Assembly (NCBI RefSeq): GCF_031085165.1
Contig: NZ_JAVHTY010000002.1
Location: 496,001 to 560,000 of the forward strand
Direction of reading: 5' to 3'
Origin: Pseudomonas sp. 102515
GTDB lineage: Bacteria; Pseudomonadota; Gammaproteobacteria; Pseudomonadales; Pseudomonadaceae
DNA: 64,000 bases
Positions 52,462 through 60,487 of the stretch are shown here, one piece after another. Position 1 is the first letter of the stretch, and each line of letters opens with the position of its first letter. The notes beneath the pieces were generated by a model that was given only the letters and a program-made list of their open reading frames with translations, was not told the origin of the DNA and made no database searches. The position numbers were made by a program, and so were the translations under genes.

Positions 52462-52510
52462 TTGTGATTGTTCTGATCACAATAAAGCATGTTTTGATCT
52501 AATCGATCAA
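52462..52510 (-). promoter_or_regulatory. Operator/promoter region of the sugar-acid operon: two inverted repeats
   Basis: TTGTGAT (52462-52468) and ATCACAA (52476-52482) are perfect inverted repeats with a 7-base spacer. TTGATC (52494-52499) and GATCAA (52505-52510) form a second one with a 5-base spacer. Read on the minus strand, TTGATC at 52510-52505 also serves as a plausible -35 with a TTTATT-like -10 about 18 bases on, so a repressor at either site would block transcription. Confidence 0.55.
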
Positions 52511-52802
52511 CAGTGGTCTGGTGGTTTTGCGCGGTAGACGAGCGTGTGCACCGTTGGCAAGCAACGGCCAATCGCGAGGCAACTGTCGACTCGGGTTTTT
52601 CGGCAATAGAGACCGATGAAGGCAACGGGCAACATCAGCGCGCCGCCAGGCACGAATCTTCAAACGGCGGGGGGAGGGATGATGCAGTCGGGTTGGAACA
52701 GCTATGCCACTGATCCTTCTGACAAAATTGTCATCCTGCAGTACCCGTTCCTGACCGAACGATCAGGATAAGTTGGCGGGGTCATCTCCTGGACCTCGAA
52801 TC
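52511..52802. other. Divergent intergenic region, no gene
   Basis: About 290 bases between the sugar-acid operon promoter and the GlcG-like gene. No supported gene. Confidence 0.4.
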
Positions 52803-53279
52803 ATGTCGCGCTTTCTTTCTTCCCTAACCGTCGCGCTGCTGGGCGCTACCTTGCTCGGCCAGGCGCAGGCGGCGCTGCCGCAGCACCCTGATCTCGACCT
52901 CGATGCCGCGCTGCGACTGGCGCAGGCCGCGCCCTGCAGCGCCGCGCTCGCGGTGCTCGACCGCAGCGGCCAGTTGATCCTCCTGCAACGCGATACCCGC
53001 GTCGGGCCGCACAACGCCGAGGCGGCGCGGCGCAAGGCCTTTACCGCTCTGTCCACCCGCACCCCGTCGCAGGCGCTGGCCGAGCGTGCCCGGCAGAATC
53101 CGGATGCGGCCAATCTCGTCACCCTGCCCGAGTTGCTGCTGCTGGGCGGTGGCATCCCCCTCTATGAAGGCGACCAGCTGGTCGGCGCCCTGGGTATCGC
53201 CGGTGCCGGCGGTGGCGGGGCGGACGAGCGCTGTGCGCTGGCAGCCGCTGAACACCTCAACCTCACCTCCCATCCTTGA
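52803..53279 (+). CDS. GlcG/HbpS-family heme-binding-like protein, exported
   Basis: 158 aa from ATG 52803, chosen because MSRFLSSLTVALLGATLLGQ plus AQA forms a clear signal peptide; the ribosome site is weak. Mature body: LDLDAALRLAQAAPCSAALA, VLDRSGQLILLQRDTRVGPH, NAEAARRKAFTALSTRTPS, LLLGGGIPLYEGDQLVGALG, IAGAGGGGADERCALAA, matching the GlcG domain (haem-degrading/HbpS-like). Function of exported GlcG proteins is poorly known. It is 11 bases upstream of the transthyretin-like gene and surely cotranscribed. Confidence 0.9.
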   Translation: MSRFLSSLTVALLGATLLGQAQAALPQHPDLDLDAALRLAQAAPCSAALAVLDRSGQLILLQRDTRVGPHNAEAARRKAFTALSTRTPSQALAERARQNPDAANLVTLPELLLLGGGIPLYEGDQLVGALGIAGAGGGGADERCALAAAEHLNLTSHP

Positions 53280-53290
53280 AGGAGATCTCC

Positions 53291-53689
53291 ATGAAGACGT
53301 TCGTTCTGTTGTCTGGCCTGGCCCTGTCCGGCTTCGCGGTCGCCGCGCCCAATCCCCTGAGTGTCCATGTGCTCAACCTGGAAGACGGCAAGCCGTCGGC
53401 CGGGGTGCACGTGACCCTGGAGCGCCAGGTAGGGCAGGGCTGGCAGCCGCTGGCGGAAGAGGTCACCAACGAGCAGGGCCGGGTACCGGCGCTGTTCCCC
53501 AAGGAAAAGACCTTCGAGAAGGGTGAGTACCGGGTGGTCTTCAAGACCGGCGACTACTATCGCCAGCAAGGCCGCAGCGCCTTCTTCCCGGAAATTCCGG
53601 TGGTGTTCGACGTCACCCAGCCGGAGCAGCACTACCATATCCCGCTGTTGCTCAGCCCCTACGGCTTCAGCACCTATCGCGGCTCCTAG
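53291..53689 (+). CDS. uraH: Transthyretin-like 5-hydroxyisourate hydrolase, exported
   Basis: 132 aa from ATG 53291 directly after AAGGAGATCTCC. Signal peptide MKTFVLLSGLALSGFAVAAP, then the transthyretin-like fold: NPLSVHVLNLEDGKPSAGVH, HVTLERQ, EKGEYRVVFKTGDYYRQQ, SAFFPEIPVVFDV, HYHIPLLLSPYGFSTYRGS. The C-terminal YRGS and the conserved His and Arg residues mark true HIU hydrolases, which convert 5-hydroxyisourate from urate oxidation. Periplasmic versions exist in enterobacteria. No urate oxidase or OHCU decarboxylase gene is in the window. Confidence 0.93.
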   Translation: MKTFVLLSGLALSGFAVAAPNPLSVHVLNLEDGKPSAGVHVTLERQVGQGWQPLAEEVTNEQGRVPALFPKEKTFEKGEYRVVFKTGDYYRQQGRSAFFPEIPVVFDVTQPEQHYHIPLLLSPYGFSTYRGS

Positions 53690-54338
53690 TGCCTTGTCCT
53701 AAGGGCGCCTTGAACCTGGCGCCTAGCCCAGGCTACTGCGTGCGTACCTTTCTTGGCCTGCCGCGCTCCGCCTGTAGCACCTTAAAGTAAGACCTGAAGC
53801 GTCCACTCGAACGGTGGTGGGCTATCTAGGACAGGGATAGCCCGTTCGCAATCCATTTTTGATGCCGGTACGAAGGTCTAGCCAATCATACTTTTCGTCG
53901 CGCGAGTTCGTGATCGGTAGTCGCATCGGTGAAGGGAACAGCACATAGCAACCGATCCGAGGGCTGGAGATTTCGGACAACGACCCTGCCAGTAAGCCGG
54001 TGCGCGATAGGTGCTGTCTGCCATACCCGCCATGGGTGACCGTACCCGGCCTCACAGACGGACCCCAGGCATATCCCAAGCGGCTTATTTCCGTCTGAGG
54101 CCCGGGTCTAGCGCGTGCCAAGCGAGCACGCCTGGGGCAAGAGAAAGCTAAAGGCCTATTGGAAATCGCGTTAATCCTTGTCGCCTCCCATTATTTTTTC
54201 GGTCGACGTCATGAATACTGTCTGACTAATGGCGTTCGCCGTGTCTTTTTGCTGGGAGCCGGTGCCTATGCTGCCTGATCGATCTCTTTCCCTGTTGCCC
54301 TGGGGGGCTGTATGCGAGGTTGTGGAGGGAGCACCGCG
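53690..54338. other. Intergenic interval between uraH and DUF115-like gene
   Basis: About 650 bases. The minus-strand frame 53822-54121 has no ribosome site or recognisable product. GGCGCC repeats at 53704-53709 and 53718-53723 could form a weak terminator for uraH. Confidence 0.35.
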
Positions 54339-55112
54339 ATGAGCCAGGACTTCGCTTCGCTAAGGGGCAGCCAGCAGGGCCCGGTGCTCCTATTGGCCTC
54401 GGGGCCGTCGGCAGGTGAGTTGTGCCTTGACAGCTGGCGTCATATACCGGTCATTACGATGAATGGCGCCATTACCAAGCTGGCGAAGAGCGCTATCGAG
54501 CCATTGTTCTATGTGTGCAGTGATCTGAGCTTCGCCACCCAGCAGCCCGAACTCTATGCGCAGGGCCTCGAACGGGCCCGGCACCTGGCATTGTGGCCGG
54601 AGGCGATCGACGAGCTGCCGTCAGGCTTGCAAGGCAAGGCACATGGGCTCAAGCGCGCGCCTAGCACACGGCTGGAGCATTACCTCGGCGCTGAGCGTGA
54701 CCAGGCACAGCGCGTCCATACCCTGCTCAGTCGTCGCGCGCGCGACATCGGCTTCAGCCGGGACATGGACTACGGCATCTTCGATGTCCGTACCGTTGCC
54801 TTCATCGCCCTGCAACTGGCCTATCACCTCGGCTTTACCGAGATCTATCTGGCCGGTGTCGACCTCAATGCCCAGGCCCCACGTTTCTACGAGGGCAGCA
54901 CGGACCCGCGATCGCCCTGTGGTCTGGACGAGCACCTGCATAACCGCATCCTGCCCGGGCTCAAGGTCATGCAGGACGTCATGGCCGCCGAGGGCCGCCA
55001 GGTCTTCAACCTGTCCCGCTGCAGCCGCATCCCTGCCCAACTCATCCCTCGCGCCGATCTGGCCTCCGTCGAGGCGGCCTGGCTGGGCCAGCGGACCCGC
55101 CAGGCCGGTTGA
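54339..55112 (+). CDS. DUF115/MptE-like protein, possible glycan or LPS-associated enzyme
   Basis: 257 aa from ATG 54339 behind GGAGGGA. Rossmann-like N-terminal PVLLLASGPSAGELCLDSWR, VITMNGAITKLAKSAIEPLF, YVCSDLSFA, then VAFIALQLAYHLGFTEIYLA with GVDLNAQAPRFYE. The GPS...D...GVD pattern is shared by DUF115 (6-hydroxymethylpterin diphosphokinase MptE-like) proteins and by relatives annotated in lipopolysaccharide or flagellin-glycan loci. It is isolated here, convergent to an SDR gene only 10 bases away. Function not assignable. Confidence 0.65.
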   Translation: MSQDFASLRGSQQGPVLLLASGPSAGELCLDSWRHIPVITMNGAITKLAKSAIEPLFYVCSDLSFATQQPELYAQGLERARHLALWPEAIDELPSGLQGKAHGLKRAPSTRLEHYLGAERDQAQRVHTLLSRRARDIGFSRDMDYGIFDVRTVAFIALQLAYHLGFTEIYLAGVDLNAQAPRFYEGSTDPRSPCGLDEHLHNRILPGLKVMQDVMAAEGRQVFNLSRCSRIPAQLIPRADLASVEAAWLGQRTRQAG

Positions 55113-55122
55113 CGACGAGGTG

Positions 55123-55866
55123 TCAGTATTCCTGACGCGTCGGGCGGAAGAGGATTTCGTTGATGTCCACGTCGTCCGGCTGGCTCAAGGCGTAGATGAC
55201 GGCCCGGGCGAAGGCGTCGGCCGGGATGGCCAGTTCGTAGAGCTTGCGGACGTTCTCGGCGACGTCCGCTTCGGTGATGGTGTTGGGCAACTCCGTGGCC
55301 ACCGCGCCGGGCGAGAGGATGGTGGTGCGCAGGCCATAGGGCTTGACCTCCTGGCGCAAGCCTTCGGAGATGATCCGCACGGCGTGCTTGGTGGCCGAAT
55401 AGACGGTGCTGCCGGCGCGGACCTTATGGCCGGCAACCGAGGCGACGTTGATGATGTGGCCGCTCTTCTGCGCTTGCATGGTCGGCAGGACCGCGGCAAT
55501 GCCGTAGAGCACGCCCTTGATGTTGACGTCGATCATCTGGTCCCAGTCTTCCAGGCGCCGCCGGTCCAGCGGCGAATGCGGCATCAGCCCGGCGTTGTTG
55601 AGCATGACGTCCACGCGACCATGGCGCTCCAACGCCAGATCGACCAGGGCCTGGACCTGCCCGGCCCGGGTCACGTCGGTGGCCTTGACCTCGACCTGGG
55701 CGCCCGTGGCCCGCAGATCGGTTGCCAGAGCCTCCAGCCGTTCAAGCCGGCGAGCGCCCAGCACCAGATGCGCGCCGTGTTGGGCCAGCATGCGCGCGGT
55801 AGCCTCACCCAGGCCGCTGCTGGCACCCGTAATGACCACGACCTTGTCTTGGATGTTGTCGCTCAT
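55123..55866 (-). CDS. Short-chain dehydrogenase/reductase (YdfG/SDR type)
   Basis: 247 aa from ATG 55864-55866. [32 protein letters not shown], Ser in [10 protein letters not shown] and [10 protein letters not shown] for the Tyr-Lys pair, then [14 protein letters not shown]. Arg-Arg after strand 2 ([11 protein letters not shown]) indicates NADP. This common SDR group reduces small ketones or 3-hydroxy acids with broad specificity. Monocistronic, with its own ribosome site GGAGCAG. Confidence 0.92.
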   Translation of the reverse strand: MSDNIQDKVVVITGASSGLGEATARMLAQHGAHLVLGARRLERLEALATDLRATGAQVEVKATDVTRAGQVQALVDLALERHGRVDVMLNNAGLMPHSPLDRRRLEDWDQMIDVNIKGVLYGIAAVLPTMQAQKSGHIINVASVAGHKVRAGSTVYSATKHAVRIISEGLRQEVKPYGLRTTILSPGAVATELPNTITEADVAENVRKLYELAIPADAFARAVIYALSQPDDVDINEILFRPTRQEY

Positions 55867-56073
55867 GGAAAGCTGCTCCTGAAGGCTGTTGAGAGTCATC
55901 AGACTGCCTACCTGCCTCAAGGTGCATGGCTGACACGGCTGTTATCCACTGGGCTGCGCTTACGCAGGTCTACGGCGAGCCCTCAAGCACCACGACATTC
56001 CGTCGAAATTTCAGAGCGGCCGGTGCCAGCGGATGCTTTCAGGATGAGCAAGAAGCCCATGTGGGGCGCCGGC

Positions 56074-56526
56074 TCAGCGCCAGCCCAGGGTAATTCCCCA
56101 GACCACGACATAGCGCGTGACCTTGGCCAGGGTCACCACCAAGAGAAAGCGCCACAGCGGTTCGCGCATCACCCCGGCCACCAGCGTCAGGGGATCGCCG
56201 ATCACGGGTGTCCAACTGAGCAGCAGCGACCACCAGCCCCAGCGCTGATAGGCCACCTGGATACGCACAAGGCGTTCCGGCGATACCGGAAACCAGCGGC
56301 GTTGGCGGAAGCGTTCGAGGTGGGTGCCCAGCCACCAGTTCAGTGTCGAGCCGGCGACGTTGCCCAAGGTAGCGGCCAGCAGCAGAAGCCCTGTCGCGTA
56401 GCGATCGGTCAGCAGCAGTCCCGCCAGCGCTGCTTCCGATTGCAGAGGCAGCAGGGTGGCCGCACCGAAGGCTAGGGCGGCAAGACCCAGGTAGACGCTC
56501 AAGGCTTCCAGGATAGGGGCTCCCAT
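56074..56526 (-). CDS. YqaA family (VTT-like) inner-membrane protein
   Basis: 150 aa from ATG 56524-56526; the longer frame begins with a non-hydrophobic stretch. Hydrophobic segments LSVYLGLAALAFGAATLLPL, ATGLLLLAATLGNVAGSTLN, WWSLLLSWTPVIGDPLTLVA and LLVVTLAKVTRYVVVWGITL carry the family features LPLQSE and GDPLTLVAG of YqaA/DedA-like proteins, small relatives of lipid or undecaprenyl-phosphate transporters. Function unknown. Confidence 0.88.
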   Translation of the reverse strand: MGAPILEALSVYLGLAALAFGAATLLPLQSEAALAGLLLTDRYATGLLLLAATLGNVAGSTLNWWLGTHLERFRQRRWFPVSPERLVRIQVAYQRWGWWSLLLSWTPVIGDPLTLVAGVMREPLWRFLLVVTLAKVTRYVVVWGITLGWR

Positions 56527-56947
56527 GAGGATGTAGCGGCTGTGTAATCCGTGCGCAACCTGCAGCGGTCGCCACGGGCGTGTAGGGCAGCCGACCATGC
56601 TGTCGAATTTGGCCTAGTGCGTCGCCAGCTGTCTTCGCTTAGTGGAGCAAGATGTCGCGTGGAGACTGTCCGCCAGCGGGTTGCCAGCGCCGATGTACAC
56701 GTTTACTGATCCGGTTTCCACCACGAATCCAGGCCGTTCTTTTTGCCAGCGCATAGGCCGTTGAGGGCTAGGCTAGCTGGCAATACATAACCTGTTTCAG
56801 TCACATCAAACGCAGAGCCGCCGCGGTGCGCAGGGTCGAGTGAATTCCGGAACAGGCGACCTTGGCGGGCTCCCACACTTCAGCACGTTTAAAGGGCATA
56901 GGCTGATGGGCAAGGTCGAATGAGGTAATGGTCGGATCGGCGAAGCA
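56527..56947. other. Intergenic interval, no gene
   Basis: About 420 bases between the yqaA-like start and the chemoreceptor terminator; nothing recognisable seen. Confidence 0.4.
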
Positions 56948-56966
56948 GCCCGCTCATCGAGCGGGC
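56948..56966 (-). terminator. Hairpin after the chemoreceptor gene
   Basis: GCCCGCTC / GAGCGGGC, a perfect 8-bp stem with a 3-base loop, 13 bases after the chemoreceptor stop on the minus strand. T-run is weak, so termination is likely but not certain. Confidence 0.6.
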
Positions 56967-56979
56967 GTGTTCGGGACCG

Positions 56980-58611
56980 CTACAGACGGAACTGCGCGAC
57001 CTGCCTGTCCAGCGCCTGAGCCAGGTGCTGGATGTCCACTGCGTTGCGCGATGCACTCTGGCTGGAATGACTGTTGGTTTGCGCCATCTGTGCAATTCGC
57101 TCGACGTTACGGGCGACATCCTGGCTCGCTGCTGATTGCTCTTGCAGCGACAGGGAAATCTGATCGACCACGGAGATAATCCGATCTGCGCCGTCGCGGA
57201 TTTCGTCGATCGCAAGGCTGGCCGAGCTGGCCAACGCCACCCCCTCATTAACCTGAGCCACCCCAACATTCATGCTGCTGACGGCCTCCTGGGTACTTAT
57301 CTGGATCTTCTTGATCATATCGGCGATCTCCTGGGTGGATTTGCCGGTACGCTGGGCCAGTAGACGAACCTCATCCGCCACCACGGCGAAGCCGCGGCCC
57401 TGATCGCCTGCGCGTGCTGCCTCGATGGCGGCATTGAGCGCAAGCAGGTTGGTCTGTTCGGCGATCGCGCTGATGACATTCACGATCGAGGTAATCTCAT
57501 CGGTATGGCGCCCCAGTTCCGAAATCTGTTCAGCTGAGTTTTGTACGGTGCTGGCGATCTCCGTCATGCTGTCAAGCGTGCGACGAATTACCTTGCCGCC
57601 CTCGACAGAGCGTTTGCCGGACTCGCTCGAGATGGTATGGGCGTCGCCAGCGCTTGCTGAGACATGGGCGATGCTGACCGTAAGCTCCTCGACGGTAGCC
57701 GCCATCGACGACGCAGAAGCCGACTGATCGCGGGCAGCAAGCGCCAACTCTTCAGATGTGCCGGAGATGTCGTTGGCGGCATGGAGCAGGCGACCGGTAC
57801 CGTCCTTGATTTCCACGATCATTTCACGCAGCCGTCCTTGCATGGCGCTGAATGCCTTCAGCAGGCTGGCGATTTCGTCGCTTCCCGAGTGCTTGATATC
57901 CATATCCAGCTGACCGGCCGCGATGGCCTGTGCCGAGGCGATGGCGTCACCCAGACGGCGTTTGATGGAGCGGGAAAGTCCCAGCGCTACGATCAGCGAT
58001 GCAATGGCAGCCAGGAGCCCACCGCCGGTCAGCATCCACAGCGCGCCTTGTTCGGCCGACCGCATCTCTGCCGTGCGTATATCCAGAAGCTTGGCTTCGT
58101 CGGCGCTAAAGGCCGTGATGATCTGACGCATCTTGTCCATCTTAGCCTTGTCCTGACGATCGACAATGCGCTTGACCATGTCGTCCATGCTTGCACTGCC
58201 TTGGACGACGGACCGGCGCAGCTGGATCGAGCGCTCAAGGTCGTCGTTCAGCCAGCGCTCTCTGACTACATTCAGCTCATCCAGCCGCGTCTGCTGGATG
58301 GGATTGTCCGCAGTAAGCGACTTCAGTTCGTTCCAAGCCTTCTCAAATGCGGCTTTGCCGCTCGAGTACGGTTCGAGGAAGTCGTCTTGCCCGCTCAGTG
58401 CGAAGCCACGCATGCCAGTTTCCATGTTGGTCAGGCTGACGAGAAGCTTATTGGCACCGTCCAGGGTTCGGTAGGTATGGATATTCCAACTAACTGACTG
58501 GTCAATCGCCGAAAAGCCGTGGCGGGCGACCAGAACGAGTATGCAAATAATCGCGATGACGAGGCCAAAACCTGCCATCAGTTTTTTAGAAATCGACATA
58601 TTGGACAGCAT
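56980..58611 (-). CDS. Methyl-accepting chemotaxis protein with CHASE3-type sensor
   Basis: 543 aa from ATG 58609-58611, 7 bases after GGAG; ATG 58617 is too close to that site. TM1 ([20 protein letters not shown]), a periplasmic helical sensor with the CHASE3 signature [22 protein letters not shown]2 ([20 protein letters not shown]), HAMP, and a signalling domain with the hairpin tip [20 protein letters not shown] and [17 protein letters not shown]. Methylation helices flank it; there is no CheR-tethering pentapeptide (ends [12 protein letters not shown]). It feeds an off-window CheA pathway; ligand unknown. Orphan chemoreceptor. Confidence 0.94.
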   Translation of the reverse strand: MLSNMSISKKLMAGFGLVIAIICILVLVARHGFSAIDQSVSWNIHTYRTLDGANKLLVSLTNMETGMRGFALSGQDDFLEPYSSGKAAFEKAWNELKSLTADNPIQQTRLDELNVVRERWLNDDLERSIQLRRSVVQGSASMDDMVKRIVDRQDKAKMDKMRQIITAFSADEAKLLDIRTAEMRSAEQGALWMLTGGGLLAAIASLIVALGLSRSIKRRLGDAIASAQAIAAGQLDMDIKHSGSDEIASLLKAFSAMQGRLREMIVEIKDGTGRLLHAANDISGTSEELALAARDQSASASSMAATVEELTVSIAHVSASAGDAHTISSESGKRSVEGGKVIRRTLDSMTEIASTVQNSAEQISELGRHTDEITSIVNVISAIAEQTNLLALNAAIEAARAGDQGRGFAVVADEVRLLAQRTGKSTQEIADMIKKIQISTQEAVSSMNVGVAQVNEGVALASSASLAIDEIRDGADRIISVVDQISLSLQEQSAASQDVARNVERIAQMAQTNSHSSQSASRNAVDIQHLAQALDRQVAQFRL

Positions 58612-59279
58612 GGACATACTCCGCAGGGAGGTTGAGCGTTGGTGCTGTCCCGTTATCGGATTTGCCTTTTCAAACTTTAAATGCGCCGTTCGCTTTCCGA
58701 CAAATGACAATAAGCTAAGCACGATAAGTAATGAAAACGCCTGTGCTAGAGAATCTTGACCTTAAGCTTTCCGTAAACGATGTCGCTCCGCTTAGTTGTT
58801 TAGCCAAGCGGCAGGCCCTAACGCTTCGTTTAACTGTAAGCCTGAGGGGGGCGTCGACCCTCAATAGGTAAATCGCGGGTTGGAACGCTCAGCCTGCCTA
58901 GTCGATGGGATGTGTTTTATAACGTTTGTTCTTGGCGAGCTTAACGAGGAGTGTTTCATGATGATGAGGTAGAAGAGTGTCAATTAAAACAAGTCCACAA
59001 ACTGGAGGTGTTATTATTTTTAAGATTATTTATAATAAATTTATTATCCTGTTGTGACCGTGCTCTGCGTGACCGATATGGTGCGTACTCTTGGTCGTAG
59101 TAACTCCGATCAACTCTGCCCGACAACAGAGGATCCAGCTCACCTTCACTGCCGACACACTGAAGACAGCGTCGATCTGGATCGGCTCTCATGCTCGGGA
59201 CGTTGTCCGTGCCGAGCATGGAACGTGTAGAGGATGCCCCGTATTCGGCTCGTGACGCTCGGCCTACATAAAGGACATC
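58612..59279. other. Intergenic interval with an AT-rich block and a long hairpin
   Basis: About 670 bases with no gene I can support. At about 58976-59060 the sequence becomes strongly AT-rich, unlike anything nearby. CATGCTCGG (59190-59198) and CCGAGCATG (59212-59220) form a perfect 9-bp stem. The minus-strand frame 58980-59219 reads through the AT block and looks spurious. Confidence 0.45.
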
Positions 59280-60323
59280 TTACGGAATCAGCCGCCGCCG
59301 ACGCATGTCTTCCAGGTGCGCGAGCAAGACCTCGTCCGATCTCAGGATCATCTGCCCGAAGCCGGCCTGCCGCGCCTTGGTCACATCGAAGATGGCGTCC
59401 TTCTCCACATGGAAGATGAAGTCGCCGAAGGCACCCGGCGCGATCCGCTCGGGATCGGCCTCGGCCAGCCCTTCGCGTTGCGCCAGCGCCTGCCACACCG
59501 GCTTCAGCGCGGTCAGGCGCTGGGCCAGGGAGATGGGTTGCGGCTCGCCCACGTCCAGCCCGAACCAGTCGGCCAGTCTGGGCCAGACGTGACTCCAGCG
59601 GAAGACATCGCCATTGGTGAGGTTGAAGGCGCCATCGCGCTCCGCTTCGGCGGCCCAGACCGCGGCTTCGCCCAGCAGGGGCGCGGCGGTGACGTTGACC
59701 AGGGCGCCGCGATAGGCCTGCTCCGTCCCGGGGAACTGCATCGCGGTACCGGTCGCCTTGCACAGGGCGCCGTAGAGGCCGATCAGGTTGCCCAGGTTCA
59801 TGGCTGAGCCCAGCGAATGGCCGATGACGATGTCGGGGCGCAGGGCCGTCCAGCGAATGCCGTCGGCTTCCAGGCTGCGCACGAAGTCCTCATGGCGGAA
59901 ATAGAGGTTGGGCGGGAAGTGGCGGCTGTCGTCCTCGCGGGCTGGCGTCTTGTACACCCCCAGGTGGGCGCCATAGATCTTGCCGCCCTGGACGAAGGTG
60001 ATGCGGGCCAGGGGGGCGCCGGCACCGCGTACCGCGTCGACCAGGTTCTCCAGCATGGCGGCGTTTTCGTCCGCCTCGACGCCCGGGTCAGGATTGGGCT
60101 TGAGGGCGCTGTAGAACAGATGGGTCACGCCGGCGAGGTCGGCCTTGGCCGCGGCCAGGCTGTCCGGGTCCAGCAGGTCGGCGGTCAGGTGTGGAAAGCG
60201 ACTGGGCGCCTGGGTCGAGCGGCCGACGGTAAGGATGGACCAGCCCGCGTGGGCGAAGGCTTCCAGTACGGCCTGGCCAATGATGCCGCTGGCACCGGCG
60301 ATAAGCAGCTGACGTTCGGTCAT
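59280..60323 (-). CDS. PRISE-type SDR (progesterone 5-beta-reductase/iridoid synthase-like)
   Basis: 347 aa. Atypical SDR with LLIAGASGIIGQAVLEAFAH, GRSTQ after strand 2, FYSALKPNPDPGVEADENAA, LVDAVRG, FVQGGKIYGAHLGVYKTPAR (catalytic Lys) and FPPNLYFRHEDFVRS (catalytic Tyr in the NxYY-like motif), then RWTALRPDIVIGHSLGSAMN. PRISE enzymes reduce activated C=C bonds of enones with NADPH. Divergent from the CoA transferase gene across 164 bases. Substrate unknown. Confidence 0.85.
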   Translation of the reverse strand: MTERQLLIAGASGIIGQAVLEAFAHAGWSILTVGRSTQAPSRFPHLTADLLDPDSLAAAKADLAGVTHLFYSALKPNPDPGVEADENAAMLENLVDAVRGAGAPLARITFVQGGKIYGAHLGVYKTPAREDDSRHFPPNLYFRHEDFVRSLEADGIRWTALRPDIVIGHSLGSAMNLGNLIGLYGALCKATGTAMQFPGTEQAYRGALVNVTAAPLLGEAAVWAAEAERDGAFNLTNGDVFRWSHVWPRLADWFGLDVGEPQPISLAQRLTALKPVWQALAQREGLAEADPERIAPGAFGDFIFHVEKDAIFDVTKARQAGFGQMILRSDEVLLAHLEDMRRRRLIP

Positions 60324-60487
60324 GGGGTCTCCTGATCGGGTCTGTTGAGGGTGATGAAGGGCAGACCCTGGCGCCGGGCGATTTGTCCCCGTGTCGGGCT
60401 GGACGGTAGACAGACGAACGCGGGTGTCCTGCTCGCACCAGCAGGGCTACCGTGGCAACACTGCCTGCTGCCGCGGAGGACCTGCCT

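Noticed and set aside
53822..54121. 99-codon minus-strand ORF
   Set aside because: No ribosome site, no domain, low-complexity composition.
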